DNA of 64,000 bases from NCBI GenBank assembly GCA_964641965.1, contig CAZXLD010000009.1, positions 47,697-111,696 of the forward strand. The letters run 5' to 3'. A program made the translations under genes and the position numbers. This DNA comes from JAJDFU01 sp964641965. Its GTDB lineage: Bacteria; Bacteroidota; Bacteroidia; Chitinophagales; Saprospiraceae. The number at the start of each line of letters is the position of its first letter. Within the stretch, counting starts at the first letter, position 1. This document shows, piece by piece, positions 50,443-60,380 of the stretch. The notes below the pieces were generated by a model. The model did not search any database and had not been told where the DNA came from. It saw only the letters and a list, made by a program, of their open reading frames with translations.

Positions 50443-50904
50443 TTATTTGGGTTTGCCAGAGGTAAGCCGTTGTTTGAACACTTTGCCAGCCGGCCCTAAA
50501 AGGGTTACTTCGAAGGAAAGCTTTCGCATTAGTTTGGAGCGTTCATCCGACTCCAAAAGAATGCGGCAGGGTGCACCTTTCTCCAACACCTGCCCAGCCA
50601 ATTGATTTTTAATTTTCACCCCGGGAATGGTCTGAATTTTCAGAAGCCCAACGGTTGCGGTTGCTCCTTCATTTTTAACCTTCAAAAACGCATCCCTTCC
50701 CAACGGAGATACCCGGTAGTCCTCCACTACCAATTTGGGGGCTTGCTTCTTTTTCCTACTCTTCCGCCCCAGGTTGCGTGCTATACGATAAATCACGAAT
50801 AGCGCTACCAGCCCACCTAATGCCCAATAATATTCAACGGGCTGTATCGTAAGCCATTGCCATGCCTTTTCCAATCCGGCTTCCATTTCCGACATCCAGT
50901 CCAT
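50443..50904 (-). CDS. Single-span membrane protein, unknown
   Basis: A 153-aa protein. One membrane helix spans about residues 24-43 (YYWALGGLVALFVIYRIARNLG). Then come a very basic patch (RKSRKKKQAPK) and a C-terminal soluble beta domain (VVEDYRVSPLGRDAFLKVKNEGATATVGLLKIQTIPGVKIKNQLAGQVLEKGAPCRILLES), which may be a small Ig-like fold. It follows the amidohydrolase gene by 1 bp, so they are one transcript. I do not recognise the family. Confidence 0.65.
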   Translation of the reverse strand: MDWMSEMEAGLEKAWQWLTIQPVEYYWALGGLVALFVIYRIARNLGRKSRKKKQAPKLVVEDYRVSPLGRDAFLKVKNEGATATVGLLKIQTIPGVKIKNQLAGQVLEKGAPCRILLESDERSKLMRKLSFEVTLLGPAGKVFKQRLTSGKPK

Positions 50905-50905
50905 C

Positions 50906-52630
50906 CTATTCTCCTTTCTGATATTTTATTTCTCCGCCTACCAAGGTCATCAAGACTTCTGTATCCATAATATCTTCTTCGGCGCAAGTGACTAGATTGT
51001 TAGATAATACGACAATATCCGCCAACTTCCCTACTTCGAGAGTTCCCTTTTCCGTCTCTTCAAAAGCAGCGTAGGCATTGGACAGCGTGTAGGAACGGAT
51101 ACCTTCTTCCCGGGTCATGGCTTGTTCTGAAAAGAACTCCAGGCCGGTATCAGCGCGCTTCCGGGTAACGGTCGCATAAAAACTTTCTATTGGATCGACA
51201 TCCTCTACCGGTGCGTCCGTTCCATTCGTTACCACTGCTCCGGCATCCAGCAAGCTCCTCCAGGGGTAGGCCCCTTCTCGAGCCCGTTTTTCTCCAAGCC
51301 TTTTAACTACGAAAGGCGCATCGGAAGTGCAGTGTATGCCCTGCATCGACGGAATAACGCCAAGCTCTCCAAACCGGGGTATATCTTCCACCGCTAAGTG
51401 TTGGGCATGCTCAATGCGCCACCGCAGATCCCGCTTATCCGGGTTTGCCTGGAATTGTTCTTCCATCAAATCCAATACCTCCTGATTGGCTTTATCTCCT
51501 ATGGCATGCACACACAGCTGCATATCATTTTGCATCGCTAATTGGGCAATTCGTTTGACCGTATCAATTTCTGTGGTATTCTGCCCCACAAAATCGGCTT
51601 TATCATTATAGGGCTCCAGCAACCAGGCTCCGAATGCCCCCAATGCTCCGTCTACCTCAGTTTTGACAGCACGTACGGTAAGGAAATCATCCCCCAAACC
51701 AATCCATCGATAATCCTGGAGTTTGCCTTCCATTTCACTCGCAGCATGCCGAACCATTGCCCATAAACGCACATCCATTTGCCCTGCTTCGGCCAATTTG
51801 CGGTATTCATCCAACTCGTAAAACCGAGAACCCGCATCCTGAAAAGAGGTTATGCCTTTGGTCAGGCATTCTTTTTGGGCCAGTTCAATGCCTCTGTGCC
51901 AGTTGGCAAGGCGTTCGGCTTCATCCAGATCATTAAGGTACATGTTGTACGCCCTGTTGATAAGTCCCATTGCGCGCTCTTCAAAAACACCAATCGCATC
52001 TCCACTGGCATCCCGAACAATCTCTCCCCCGGAAGGATTGGGGGTCTCCCGCGTGATGCCTGCGATTTCCATCGCCTTTGCATTTGCAAACAACGCATGC
52101 CCACTGGCATGCCGCAAAACAACTGGATTATCCGGAGAAACTGCGCTTAAATCATCGTGGAAAGGATAACCGTGTATGTTTCGGCCCGGCGTTTCGGTCC
52201 ATTTTTCCTGATGCCAACCCCTTCCGGCTATCCATTCCCCTTCATCCGCAGTGGATACCCGCTCTTCTACCATCGCAACAATTTCTTCCCAACTCTTCGA
52301 ACGAAGAAAATTTAATTGGATCAAACTTTGCCCCAATCCGGAATAGTGGCCGTGGCCCTCAATAAATCCGGGCATGGTAAATTGCCCTTCTAGGTTGATT
52401 ACTTCGGTTTCATCAGACTGGTAAGCCTCCATTTCTTCTTCAGTGCCAACAGCCATAATGCGGCCATCCTTAATGGCAATTGCCGCTGCAGTAGGCTGGG
52501 CTTCATTGACCGTGTAAATATCTCCATTGGTCAGGATCAAATCGGCTTTTTCGGCAGGTTGGCAAGAGCAAAAAACAAACAACAGAGAAAGCGAACTCAG
52601 GTAAATACAGGTTCGGTTGAAGGGGATCAT
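50906..52630 (-). CDS. Lipoprotein amidohydrolase (YtcJ/amidohydrolase-3 family)
   Basis: A 574-aa protein. ATG at 52630 gives a lipoprotein signal (MIPFNRTCIYLSSLSLLFVFCSCQPAEK) with the lipid-bearing Cys at FCSCQ. The rest is a metal-dependent TIM-barrel hydrolase with DLILTNGDIYTVNEAQP, GFIEGHGHYSG (HxH metal site, about 85), the bridging lysine/glutamate region TVRAVKTEVDGALGAFGAWL, CVHAIGDKANQEVLD (about 365), WRIEHAQHL (about 400) and TNGTDAPVEDVDP (about 470). It probably acts outside the inner membrane on an amide- or cyclic-urea-type bond; substrate unknown. The open frame to 52741 upstream covers an intergenic element. Confidence 0.88.
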   Translation of the reverse strand: MIPFNRTCIYLSSLSLLFVFCSCQPAEKADLILTNGDIYTVNEAQPTAAAIAIKDGRIMAVGTEEEMEAYQSDETEVINLEGQFTMPGFIEGHGHYSGLGQSLIQLNFLRSKSWEEIVAMVEERVSTADEGEWIAGRGWHQEKWTETPGRNIHGYPFHDDLSAVSPDNPVVLRHASGHALFANAKAMEIAGITRETPNPSGGEIVRDASGDAIGVFEERAMGLINRAYNMYLNDLDEAERLANWHRGIELAQKECLTKGITSFQDAGSRFYELDEYRKLAEAGQMDVRLWAMVRHAASEMEGKLQDYRWIGLGDDFLTVRAVKTEVDGALGAFGAWLLEPYNDKADFVGQNTTEIDTVKRIAQLAMQNDMQLCVHAIGDKANQEVLDLMEEQFQANPDKRDLRWRIEHAQHLAVEDIPRFGELGVIPSMQGIHCTSDAPFVVKRLGEKRAREGAYPWRSLLDAGAVVTNGTDAPVEDVDPIESFYATVTRKRADTGLEFFSEQAMTREEGIRSYTLSNAYAAFEETEKGTLEVGKLADIVVLSNNLVTCAEEDIMDTEVLMTLVGGEIKYQKGE

Positions 52631-52710
52631 AAAGTTGGATTTATGCCATTTTAAGTTCAGAATGGCCTGTCCTTTAAACACAACATTTCTTGAAAGGGTA
52701 TACTGTCCTT

Positions 52711-52738
52711 GATCCCGACGTTTGTCGTCGGGGCTGAC
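52711..52738 (+). repeat. GC-rich element related to 58564-58625
   Basis: It starts GATCCCGACG and ends TCGTCGGGGCTGAC. CCCGACG...CGTCGGG forms a short hairpin. The second element has the same start (GATCCC) and nearly the same end; both lie 55-115 bp before a gene start. Confidence 0.4.
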
Positions 52739-52844
52739 CAAGTTTGGTTGTTTTTCTTCATTTTTACATAGGTCCTTTAAAACTTGTGTCAGTATTAAAA
52801 ATTAAAGGTAAAAAGCCTGTAGGATGATTAGGTCTGCTTTTTTC

Positions 52845-52884
52845 AAAAAAAACAGGGTAGCTCGAAAAGAGAACTACCCTGTTT
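52845..52884 (-). terminator. Terminator of the 1661-aa surface-protein gene
   Basis: Minus strand: AACAGGGTAG pairs with CTACCCTGTT over a 13-nt loop, followed by a run of T. It begins 19 bp after the stop. Confidence 0.9.
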
Positions 52885-52902
52885 GCCAAACCGTTTTTTT
52901 AC

Positions 52903-55900
52903 TTACTGCTTTTGAAAAGACCGAGTGATGTACGACTGATCTTCAGAAAGAAGTTGAAGAAAATACAAGCCGGCCGCCAAATTTAAAGGATAAAGGTCTA
53001 GCGATTGCTGCGTTTGGGGTCCAAAAAGCTCTAGCTGATCCTGGTAAACGATCTGCCCCCTGCCATCAAAGAGGCGCACCTGATAGCGCGTTCCGGATTT
53101 TCCGGAAATCAGCAGATTCAATTGATCTTGCACCGGGTTGGGGAATAGTACCAATTCAACCGCTTCCTCCCTTACCTCCTCTGTATTCGTAGTCAATTCT
53201 ACATTCACTGGTATAGGTGGTGCAGTAGCGAGTACCGTAGAATCCTCCAACCAGACATTGCTCAATTCGTTTCGCGCCAAGAATTCAATCGCAGAAGAAT
53301 CAGAACCCACCAGCATAAAAGTAACAATCACAATGTCGACGGTTCCATTTAAGATGCCTTCGCTCTTCCGACCCTCAAAGTCGAGTGTACCATCGTTATT
53401 AATGTAGGTCACCGGTGTGGTAACGACGTTCAGGTCCGTCCCTTGAACAAAGTCAATAATCTGGATGATATTCTGATCATAGGACAAGTGCAGATCGACC
53501 CGATTGAAATTTTGCACCCCGGCCTGAACCTGAAAGGTTACATCAAACATGCTGCCTGGCGTCAGAGGCAAATCTGCTGAAAGAACCCCTCCGAAGGTAA
53601 CCTCGTCGACAATCTGGAAGCTGTCAACCCCATTACAGTCCTGATCCAACAAATCATTTAGAATCTCGGACGCGCCGGGATTCTTTCCAGGATTGGAATC
53701 ATCGCAATCCAGGTTGTTGTCTGCAAATCCTGCGGGCGCTTCGCAAGCCAGGACACTTGAATCGGGAACTCCATAGCCATCTTCATCCTGATCGAGCCAG
53801 TAGGTTAGCAATTCCTGATCTTCATTTGGTACCGTTGGACAACTATCGCAATCATTACCTACCCCATCCGCATCGCTATCCAATTGATCCATATTGGCAA
53901 TGTCAGGGCAATTATCCATATCGTCCGGAACCCCGTCTCCGTCGCTGTCTCCAGGCAAATACCGGAGAATAACAGTATTGGAGGTCAGGCCGATCAGCTC
54001 TTGTGAAGTGAGATAGGTTGTATCGCTTTGCACTGCCAGGAAATAGTTTATACCTCCTGCCTGAGATAATGAATTGGTTGGATTGGCAAAAAGGAAAACC
54101 TCTATCGTTCCATTGCCGGCGCTGTCCAATTGGGTGGTATACAATTCAATATCAAGTGCCTGGTTTCCGTAGAACAAAGTATCTGGCACATTGAATGGAA
54201 CCTGACCATTGGTATTGAGGGCTGTATTTAATTGTAGAAGAGCTACATATTGCCCGGGAGTACCTTGGATCTCCATTACCTGGATTTGCTCCTGGACGGT
54301 ATCCACTGTACCCACCGATCCCGCTACCGTAAGTACTGGAGCCTCCAATGGGTCATCCACCAGGATTGCTCGTCCACCTCCTGCACTACCCTCTTCGAAT
54401 ACGTTTCCTACAATGGCTTTTCCAGTATTGAATTCGGCTGTTATCTGTGCTCCGGCCCATTCCAGTCCGGAAACCCTTCCAGGTCCTTCAACTCCACTAA
54501 GATCTTTAATGCTATTTGGGTCTACATCCAGCGAAAATTGTAGGGTATCCCCGGGTTCAAAGCCAAAAAAGTTAACCCGTAACACCCGATATCCCCCCTG
54601 ACTAGCCTGATCAAATGGCTGTGTACAAGGATCCGTAAAGTTCTCCATACCCGTACTCGCAGCTGTGGCCGGATCAGCCGTAAAGCATTCCCCTTGCCCA
54701 TCACCGGCAGCCCCCGTTGGGTCGAAGTGCAGGTCCGGCAGCAAGGCGGTCCGCAAGTCAATAATTAAAGCCTCGATATTTCCCGTGTCGGATGTATTGA
54801 CAACCGTGATTAAATCTGGTGAACCTTCTGTGCCGGCATCGATGGAGGCTCCCGGTATGATTTGAACTTCTACCCCAAGAATTGGATCCGGTTCGTTCAC
54901 GGTCCAAGTGAAGAAAACCGTATCTACCAGGTTGGGTTGGCCGTTGTCTGTCACTATGATTTCAACCGCATAAGGGCTATTCGCAGATGCCCCATCAGAA
55001 AAATCAAGGGCTCTCGTTCCGAGTGTCAATGTTCCTGAGATCAAACCAGTAGCCGAATCCAGAGTAAGGCCAAGCGGTAGGTTCGATGCCGTAAAAGTCA
55101 ATTGTTGAAACCCTCCATTACCATCATCCGCATCCAATTGCAGGGCAATATCCTCCCCTTCCTGGTTGGTCTGGTTTCCAGGATTTGCGATCGAAGGTTC
55201 AAAATTCTCCGGAATAACCCCAATAGCTGAGATTTTAGCTGCATTGACTTGAGAAATGAACGTAATGTTTAATTCCTTATCCTCTACTTCTATATTGTCG
55301 ATGGTCTTTACGAGCGCTGTCAAACTTCCTGCCTCTGCAAAAATGTCAAAATCGGAAAGGACGGTTTTGCCTTCAATTTCAACATCAAAAACACGGTCTC
55401 CCGCTCCGGTGCTTCCGCCACCCACGCCAGGTACACCATAGAAAATTTCTGCGAAATGTAGATCGATGGAATAGGTGCCGTCCGCAATGGGGATGTTGTA
55501 GGAGAAATCCCCAAATCGTTCCGTGTGGTACAACGGATCGTCTTCTGTGGAAGCTATTTCCCGAACCAGGCTGAAGGTGGCCGAGCTGGTATAATTCCGA
55601 TCAGAGGCAAAAACAGTCCCATCAGTAGCCGTATAAGCTGGTCCACCTGCATTTAAATAGACAGGAGAAGCCGTAGGAGCCCCTTCCACCAGTTCGATGG
55701 TTTCTGTCTTTCCGCCACCTAGAAGAATAACCAGGGTGGCACGAGCCCCCGGGCTATCATCCGCCAAGGTCACCTCTAAGGAAACAATTTCATCTGTACA
55801 GACCAGGAAGGAGTCTCTCACTTCACTCGTAATACTGAATCGATCTGCATCGGGGCCTTCTATTCGAAATCCTTCGACATACACGCCTTGAATACCTCCC

Positions 55901-57888
55901 GAAACGGTGAAGTCTACGTCCTCAGTGGATCCACTGGTAAAGAATACCGCAAAAGGTCCTACTAAAGTATTGGCACCAAATTGAAATCCGCTTGGATTCA
56001 ATGCACCATAGTGTTCAAAGTTGGTTTGACCTCCGGTTCCCAGGTTTTGAGAACCCCCTGTAATGAGAATACCATCTCCGGATACGATCGCCTGGGTTCC
56101 TTGGCGTTTGAAATTCAAATTCGCTTTCTCCGACCAGCTGGAATCCATTGGGTTAAAAGCCTCAGTGGTGACCAGAGCATCTTGTACGGTTCCGCCATCG
56201 GGCGTAAGATTGACTTCACCACCTATAACGAAAATCTCTTCCTGAAAGAAAACGGTGGCAGCATTGGCCCTTGGACTGGGGAGGTTTACAGAATCGGGTA
56301 AGGTCGACCAGGTTCCGGTATTGAAATCGAATACATCTACTTCGGCAATAACCGGATTGGTTGGTCCATTCTCTCCACCGCTTCGCCTTCCGCCTATCGC
56401 ATAGAGCTTATCATCTACCACTACGGCGTGGAAATGATCCCTTGCACTCGGGGCATTGGGCATCACCGCCCAGGTACCGGTTGAGGGATTAAATTCGTCC
56501 ATCCAGGCAACAGCTTGCCCACTTGACTCATCCCGATTTCCACCTATCAGGTAAATGTTATCATTGTACACAACGGCCGCTGCGGCTCCTCTCTTTCGGT
56601 TGGGGGGAACTGACGGCCCCGTAATCCACACTTTAGCGGTTGGATCGTATAGATAAATATGCTTGGCAGGTGTAGTAAACGGTTGACCGGCATTTGTGAA
56701 AGCTCCTGCCACCCAGAGCAACCCCTTGTATTCCAGGGCCTGAAAACTGTAAAGGTCAACCGGGGCATCAGGTCCAGTGCTCCAGACATCATTCTCAAAA
56801 TCATAGATTTCAAGCAACTGAGCGTTGGTTCGTCCACCAACCAGATAAAACCTGTCAGCGACTTGTACAAAGCCGTTGTCCTGACGCGGGGTGTGTACAT
56901 TCGCATTTCCTTCCAGGACCAGATTCCAGTTATCCAGCAGATCGGCCCCTTCCGGCAGGACAGTCCAGATAAACTCAAGTCGGACGTCTTCAGAAGAAGG
57001 TTTTTCCACGGTAAGGGTTACCGGGTAAATACCATCATTATTGGGTCCACCGGTTTCAGCACCGGCTTGGATGGTGCCTCCATACAATCCTGTTGAGGCA
57101 TCCAAAATGGATATCCCATCAGGCTGGCCTGAAAGCGTAAAGGTGAATGGTTCTGTAGGGTCTCCACCCGTAGCTGTAAACACCCTGGAAACTACGTCGC
57201 CTACTGCATTGCGTTGGTCTTGCACTGCTCCTACGGAGATTGGGATGCCAGCGGCATTACCCAGGATTTCGATTCCATTGATCAAGGGATTTTGAGCGGG
57301 TCCGTGCAAAAAGCTAATGTCGATTGCTCCGTCGGTAATGGTAACCGTATTGATAACAACGGCACCAACCTGATGGCCAAATTGAGCCGACAAGTCCAGG
57401 CTATCCAGATTGGCCGGGATAGTGTCCTCCAATTGCACCGAAAAGATCCGGTCGCCGGGATTCGCCGTCAAATCCCAACCATTACCCATATACAAGCGCA
57501 CTTCATATTCCCCATCGACCACCGGAAAGGAATAAGTGATCGAACTGTTGCCTGGGAAATCAAAACGCTCGGTCCCGAAAATGGAGACCGGAGTAGTCGA
57601 TTGATCCACGGCATCGGTATAACTTGCGAAGGTGAAACTGCTAAAATCATTACTACCGGGATCCGATAAAAACGGAGAAGGACTATTCAGCTCATCGGCC
57701 CCCCATGGAATTCCGCCATCCAAGGCAGGAATTGCAGGTCCACCAGCATTTACCCGATAGAGGGCAACCGTGTCTTCAGCCAGGGCAAAATCAGGGTTTG
57801 CCGCATACAGCCCGGAGGATATCAGGGTGGCCAGGTAGCAGATTAGAAGTAGGGAGTGGTTTCGAAGGGAGGTCAATCTTGCATTCAT
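52903..57888 (-). CDS. Giant T9SS surface protein: malectin, kelch, Ig-like, cohesin-like
   Basis: A 1661-aa protein. A signal peptide (MNARLTSLRNHSLLLICYLATLISSGLYA) is followed by malectin domain 1 (about 42-210, VALYRVNAGGPAIPALDGGIPWGADE). An Ig-like domain and then a kelch propeller come next (about 325-640, DRFYLVGGRTNAQLLEIYDFENDVWSTGPDAP and related). Malectin domain 2 is at about 745-905, followed by another Ig-like domain. The C-terminal third holds TSP3 calcium repeats (GDSDGDGVPDDMDNCPD, SDADGVGNDCDSCP), a MopE-like repeat (YWLDQDEDGYGVPDSS), a cohesin-like domain and the T9SS tail (ELVLFPNPVQDQLNLLISGKSG). Malectin and the cohesin-like end are shared with 44272-50100. Likely polysaccharide binding at the surface. 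Confidence 0.88.
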   Translation of the reverse strand: MNARLTSLRNHSLLLICYLATLISSGLYAANPDFALAEDTVALYRVNAGGPAIPALDGGIPWGADELNSPSPFLSDPGSNDFSSFTFASYTDAVDQSTTPVSIFGTERFDFPGNSSITYSFPVVDGEYEVRLYMGNGWDLTANPGDRIFSVQLEDTIPANLDSLDLSAQFGHQVGAVVINTVTITDGAIDISFLHGPAQNPLINGIEILGNAAGIPISVGAVQDQRNAVGDVVSRVFTATGGDPTEPFTFTLSGQPDGISILDASTGLYGGTIQAGAETGGPNNDGIYPVTLTVEKPSSEDVRLEFIWTVLPEGADLLDNWNLVLEGNANVHTPRQDNGFVQVADRFYLVGGRTNAQLLEIYDFENDVWSTGPDAPVDLYSFQALEYKGLLWVAGAFTNAGQPFTTPAKHIYLYDPTAKVWITGPSVPPNRKRGAAAAVVYNDNIYLIGGNRDESSGQAVAWMDEFNPSTGTWAVMPNAPSARDHFHAVVVDDKLYAIGGRRSGGENGPTNPVIAEVDVFDFNTGTWSTLPDSVNLPSPRANAATVFFQEEIFVIGGEVNLTPDGGTVQDALVTTEAFNPMDSSWSEKANLNFKRQGTQAIVSGDGILITGGSQNLGTGGQTNFEHYGALNPSGFQFGANTLVGPFAVFFTSGSTEDVDFTVSGGIQGVYVEGFRIEGPDADRFSITSEVRDSFLVCTDEIVSLEVTLADDSPGARATLVILLGGGKTETIELVEGAPTASPVYLNAGGPAYTATDGTVFASDRNYTSSATFSLVREIASTEDDPLYHTERFGDFSYNIPIADGTYSIDLHFAEIFYGVPGVGGGSTGAGDRVFDVEIEGKTVLSDFDIFAEAGSLTALVKTIDNIEVEDKELNITFISQVNAAKISAIGVIPENFEPSIANPGNQTNQEGEDIALQLDADDGNGGFQQLTFTASNLPLGLTLDSATGLISGTLTLGTRALDFSDGASANSPYAVEIIVTDNGQPNLVDTVFFTWTVNEPDPILGVEVQIIPGASIDAGTEGSPDLITVVNTSDTGNIEALIIDLRTALLPDLHFDPTGAAGDGQGECFTADPATAASTGMENFTDPCTQPFDQASQGGYRVLRVNFFGFEPGDTLQFSLDVDPNSIKDLSGVEGPGRVSGLEWAGAQITAEFNTGKAIVGNVFEEGSAGGGRAILVDDPLEAPVLTVAGSVGTVDTVQEQIQVMEIQGTPGQYVALLQLNTALNTNGQVPFNVPDTLFYGNQALDIELYTTQLDSAGNGTIEVFLFANPTNSLSQAGGINYFLAVQSDTTYLTSQELIGLTSNTVILRYLPGDSDGDGVPDDMDNCPDIANMDQLDSDADGVGNDCDSCPTVPNEDQELLTYWLDQDEDGYGVPDSSVLACEAPAGFADNNLDCDDSNPGKNPGASEILNDLLDQDCNGVDSFQIVDEVTFGGVLSADLPLTPGSMFDVTFQVQAGVQNFNRVDLHLSYDQNIIQIIDFVQGTDLNVVTTPVTYINNDGTLDFEGRKSEGILNGTVDIVIVTFMLVGSDSSAIEFLARNELSNVWLEDSTVLATAPPIPVNVELTTNTEEVREEAVELVLFPNPVQDQLNLLISGKSGTRYQVRLFDGRGQIVYQDQLELFGPQTQQSLDLYPLNLAAGLYFLQLLSEDQSYITRSFQKQ

Positions 57889-58677
57889 AGGATCAAATAG
57901 CTTTATGTTTTTTGTTGGAAATACTGGGAAAGAAATGGGCTATTATCTGGATAAACTGTCGTGCAGTAGATCGCGAAGCAGGGCCGTGGCGTTGCCTCAA
58001 AGAAAGGGCATCAGGTAAGAAAAAAGTCGATCGAGGTCCATCCAATGAACCTAAATATCCTGAAGGGTCGTCACCGAATCCTTGTCCGGCGACGACCTCA
58101 GGAGACAGAACGGAAATGTTTCCTCTTTTTCTCTGATGCGAGAAAGGAGAAAGTGTCATGAGATTATAATTTGCCTGCCCAGCAAATCGGGCAAGACCTA
58201 TGTTCAACTACTTTGGGGCAGAGCTAATACGCTTGAGTGTAGAAGTGAAAACCCTTTTCTACACCGAAATTTCGTTTTCATATGGATTCTACAGGGTGGG
58301 ATACTGGATAATTCATACCGCTGCTTTGAATTCGTGCTCCAGTGTAACGCTTGATAACTTTAAATAGAACTATTGCTCTGCTATGGCAAATATAGGGCGT
58401 CCTTTCAAGAAAAATACCCCCCAAAAGATGGGGTATGCAATGGATTGAGCAAGGAGTATGCGGGGGTAACTTTAGCCTTTTCCTGCCTGAGACCAGGATG
58501 TGTCCCAAAACTCAACAAAAACAATTGACCGTACAACCGACTTTTAAAAGGGTGCACCTTTTTTGATCCCAGCACCTCCGCTGACATTCCGGGGGGGATC
58601 GCCCCTATGGATCGTCGGGGGCTGACACTATTCATTTACCAATTCAAATTTTCGTTCGCTTTATTTTACAACCAAAG
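57889..58677. other. 790-bp non-coding region with several hairpins
   Basis: No convincing gene lies here. Visible structures are an inverted repeat GGTCGTC-ACCG...CGGC-GACGACC (58066-58097), a TACCCC/GGGGTA hairpin (58415-58435) and the GC-rich element at 58564-58625. The promoters of the giant gene (minus) and of the acetyltransferase (plus) must also be here. Confidence 0.5.
58564..58625 (+). repeat. GC-rich structured element before the acetyltransferase gene
   Basis: It runs from GATCCCAGC to TCGTCGGGGGCTGAC and contains GCTGAC twice, a G7 run and GCCCC...GGGGC complementarity. Its two ends match those of the element at 52711-52738. Confidence 0.4.
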
Positions 58678-59136
58678 ATGGACCAATCTCCAATTTCAAT
58701 ACGACTTGCGGAAGCAAAAGACCTGGAAGCTGTGCATCACCTGGTGCGAGAATTAGCCCTTTTCGAACAAGCCGAACACGAGTTCATTGCTACGCTGGAA
58801 ACCTACCAGAAAGACTTTCGAAGCGGTTTGTTTGAGGTGTTAGTAGCCGAGAAGAAAGGGAAAATCATTGGGATGTGCCTTTATTATATGACCTTCTCTA
58901 CCTGGAAGGGTAAAATGTTGTATCTGGAAGATTTTGTGGTAAGCGAAACCCACAGGCGTACGGGGGTAGGTCAAGCCCTGTTTGATGTCCTTCAACAAAG
59001 GGCTATTGAATTGGAATGTAAACTCATGAAATGGCAGGTTTTAGATTGGAATGAACCCGCCATTCGTTTTTATGAAAAGAACAAAGCCCTTATTGAAAGG
59101 GAATGGTGGAATGGAAAGTTATTTTTCGGTAAGTAA
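58678..59136 (+). CDS. GNAT-family N-acetyltransferase
   Basis: A 152-aa acetyl-CoA transferase of the GNAT fold. It starts ISIRLAEAKDLEAVHHLVRELA and has the acetyl-CoA motif A in LEDFVVSETHRRTGVGQALFDVLQQRAIELECKLMKWQVLDWNEPAIRFYEKN (about 82-135). This is the layout of spermidine/diamine-type and thialysine acetyltransferases (Sat1-like), so an amine substrate is likely but not proven. Translation starts at the ATG at 58678, after an AT-rich leader. It is transcribed alone. Confidence 0.85.
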   Translation: MDQSPISIRLAEAKDLEAVHHLVRELALFEQAEHEFIATLETYQKDFRSGLFEVLVAEKKGKIIGMCLYYMTFSTWKGKMLYLEDFVVSETHRRTGVGQALFDVLQQRAIELECKLMKWQVLDWNEPAIRFYEKNKALIEREWWNGKLFFGK

Positions 59137-59269
59137 GAAGCTTCGGCTGGGTTGCGCTTGTGGGAATTGGGATAAGTCCCTACTTTTACAACTAAAGTGC
59201 ACTACGATTGTACTAAAAAATATAGTGTTTCATAGTGTGAGGGGTAACCGCCCAGGCGGTTGCTCCTTT

Positions 59270-60250
59270 TTACTTATCTCGTCGCATGACGTAATCTACA
59301 ATAAGCTTGAGAAGGTCTGAAGTAGCCTCATCTCCTCTCACTTCTTCCAGTTTTTGCAAGGCTTTTCGATGGTATCGTTCTTTGATCTCTTCTGCATATT
59401 GCGGTAAGCCTAAATCGTTGTAGATCTGAAGGACTGCATTCACTTTATTTTTGGGATCCAGCTTGGCTGAGGGGGTCATCCAGGACTTCAATTGTTTTCG
59501 GGTGGCCGGTGGGGCCACGGTGAGCGCATGCAAGGTCAGGAAGGTTTTCTTATTCTGTATAATATCTCCGCCAGGTTGTTTACCCACCTTTTCAGGAGCG
59601 CCGAATGCATCCAGAATATCGTCTTGCAATTGAAAAGCAATCCCCATATTTCGGCCAAAAGCTTCAAGCGCATCCAATTGTTCTCCTGTAGCCCCTCCCA
59701 ATTGAGCGCCCAGTTTTAAACTGCCTGCCAACAAGGCTGCGGTTTTCAGTTCGATCATTTTCAGATAATCGGACAAGCAGGTTTCGTCATATTCCTCAAA
59801 ATTCATATCCATTTGCTGGCCTTCGCACACCTCCATGGCCACCTGGTTAAAGGTCCGGAGCATCTCGGGTAGCAATTCAGGCCGACCTGCCCGTAAAAGC
59901 CACTCATAGGCCCAAACCAGCATCACGTCCCCGGTGAGAATTCCTGCATTTGTACCAAAAGCCATATGTACGGCCGGCTTGCCCCGGCGCACCGGCGCCT
60001 CATCCATGATGTCGTCGTGAAGCAAGGTGAAATTATGGAAGACCTCGACCGCCATGGCCACGGGTAAGGCGGTTGTAAAATCAGACTTGAACAAGCGATA
60101 CCCCAGCTGCACCAAAATCGGACGCAAACGCTTTCCACCCAAAGCCATGGTGTAGGCTGCTGGACGGTACAATTCTGCTGGTTCCCGATCGAACGGATGT
60201 TTTTCCAGATAATCTTCGAACGCTTTTTTAAACGGACTCAGGTAATGCAT
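59270..60250 (-). CDS. Polyprenyl (isoprenyl) diphosphate synthase
   Basis: A 326-aa trans-prenyltransferase. ATG at 60250 (MHYLSPFKKAFEDYLEKHPF) fits homologues; an upstream start at 60301 is possible. The first Asp-rich motif reads LLHDDIMDEAPVRRGKPAVH (DDxxD, about 80) and the second is FQLQDDILDAFG (about 215). GGKRLRPIL is the IPP-binding region. The residues before the first Asp-rich motif (VEVFHNFTLLHDD) are bulky at position -5 (Phe), typical of short-chain (C15/C20) enzymes, so farnesyl or geranylgeranyl diphosphate is the likely product. It diverges from ypdA. Confidence 0.92.
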   Translation of the reverse strand: MHYLSPFKKAFEDYLEKHPFDREPAELYRPAAYTMALGGKRLRPILVQLGYRLFKSDFTTALPVAMAVEVFHNFTLLHDDIMDEAPVRRGKPAVHMAFGTNAGILTGDVMLVWAYEWLLRAGRPELLPEMLRTFNQVAMEVCEGQQMDMNFEEYDETCLSDYLKMIELKTAALLAGSLKLGAQLGGATGEQLDALEAFGRNMGIAFQLQDDILDAFGAPEKVGKQPGGDIIQNKKTFLTLHALTVAPPATRKQLKSWMTPSAKLDPKNKVNAVLQIYNDLGLPQYAEEIKERYHRKALQKLEEVRGDEATSDLLKLIVDYVMRRDK

Positions 60251-60311
60251 GCAATCAATAATTTCGCGCTTGGTATTTCCTTGTAAAAGGCTAATTGTCA
60301 TAAATCTGAAG

Positions 60312-60343
60312 TTGCATATACCAACCCCATTCGTCTATTTTTG
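60312..60343 (+). promoter_or_regulatory. Bacteroidota-type promoter for ypdA
   Basis: TTG (60312-60314), 21 bp, then TATTTTTG (60336-60343), a match to TAnnTTTG, 37 bp before the ATG at 60381. Confidence 0.65.
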
Positions 60344-60380
60344 TTCTGGTAGTGAGAATCTCAATAGAAAAACGCAGTTG

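Noticed and set aside
52631..52741. N-terminal extension of the amidohydrolase
   Set aside because: The added 37 residues would bury the lipoprotein signal and are encoded partly by the GC-rich intergenic element.
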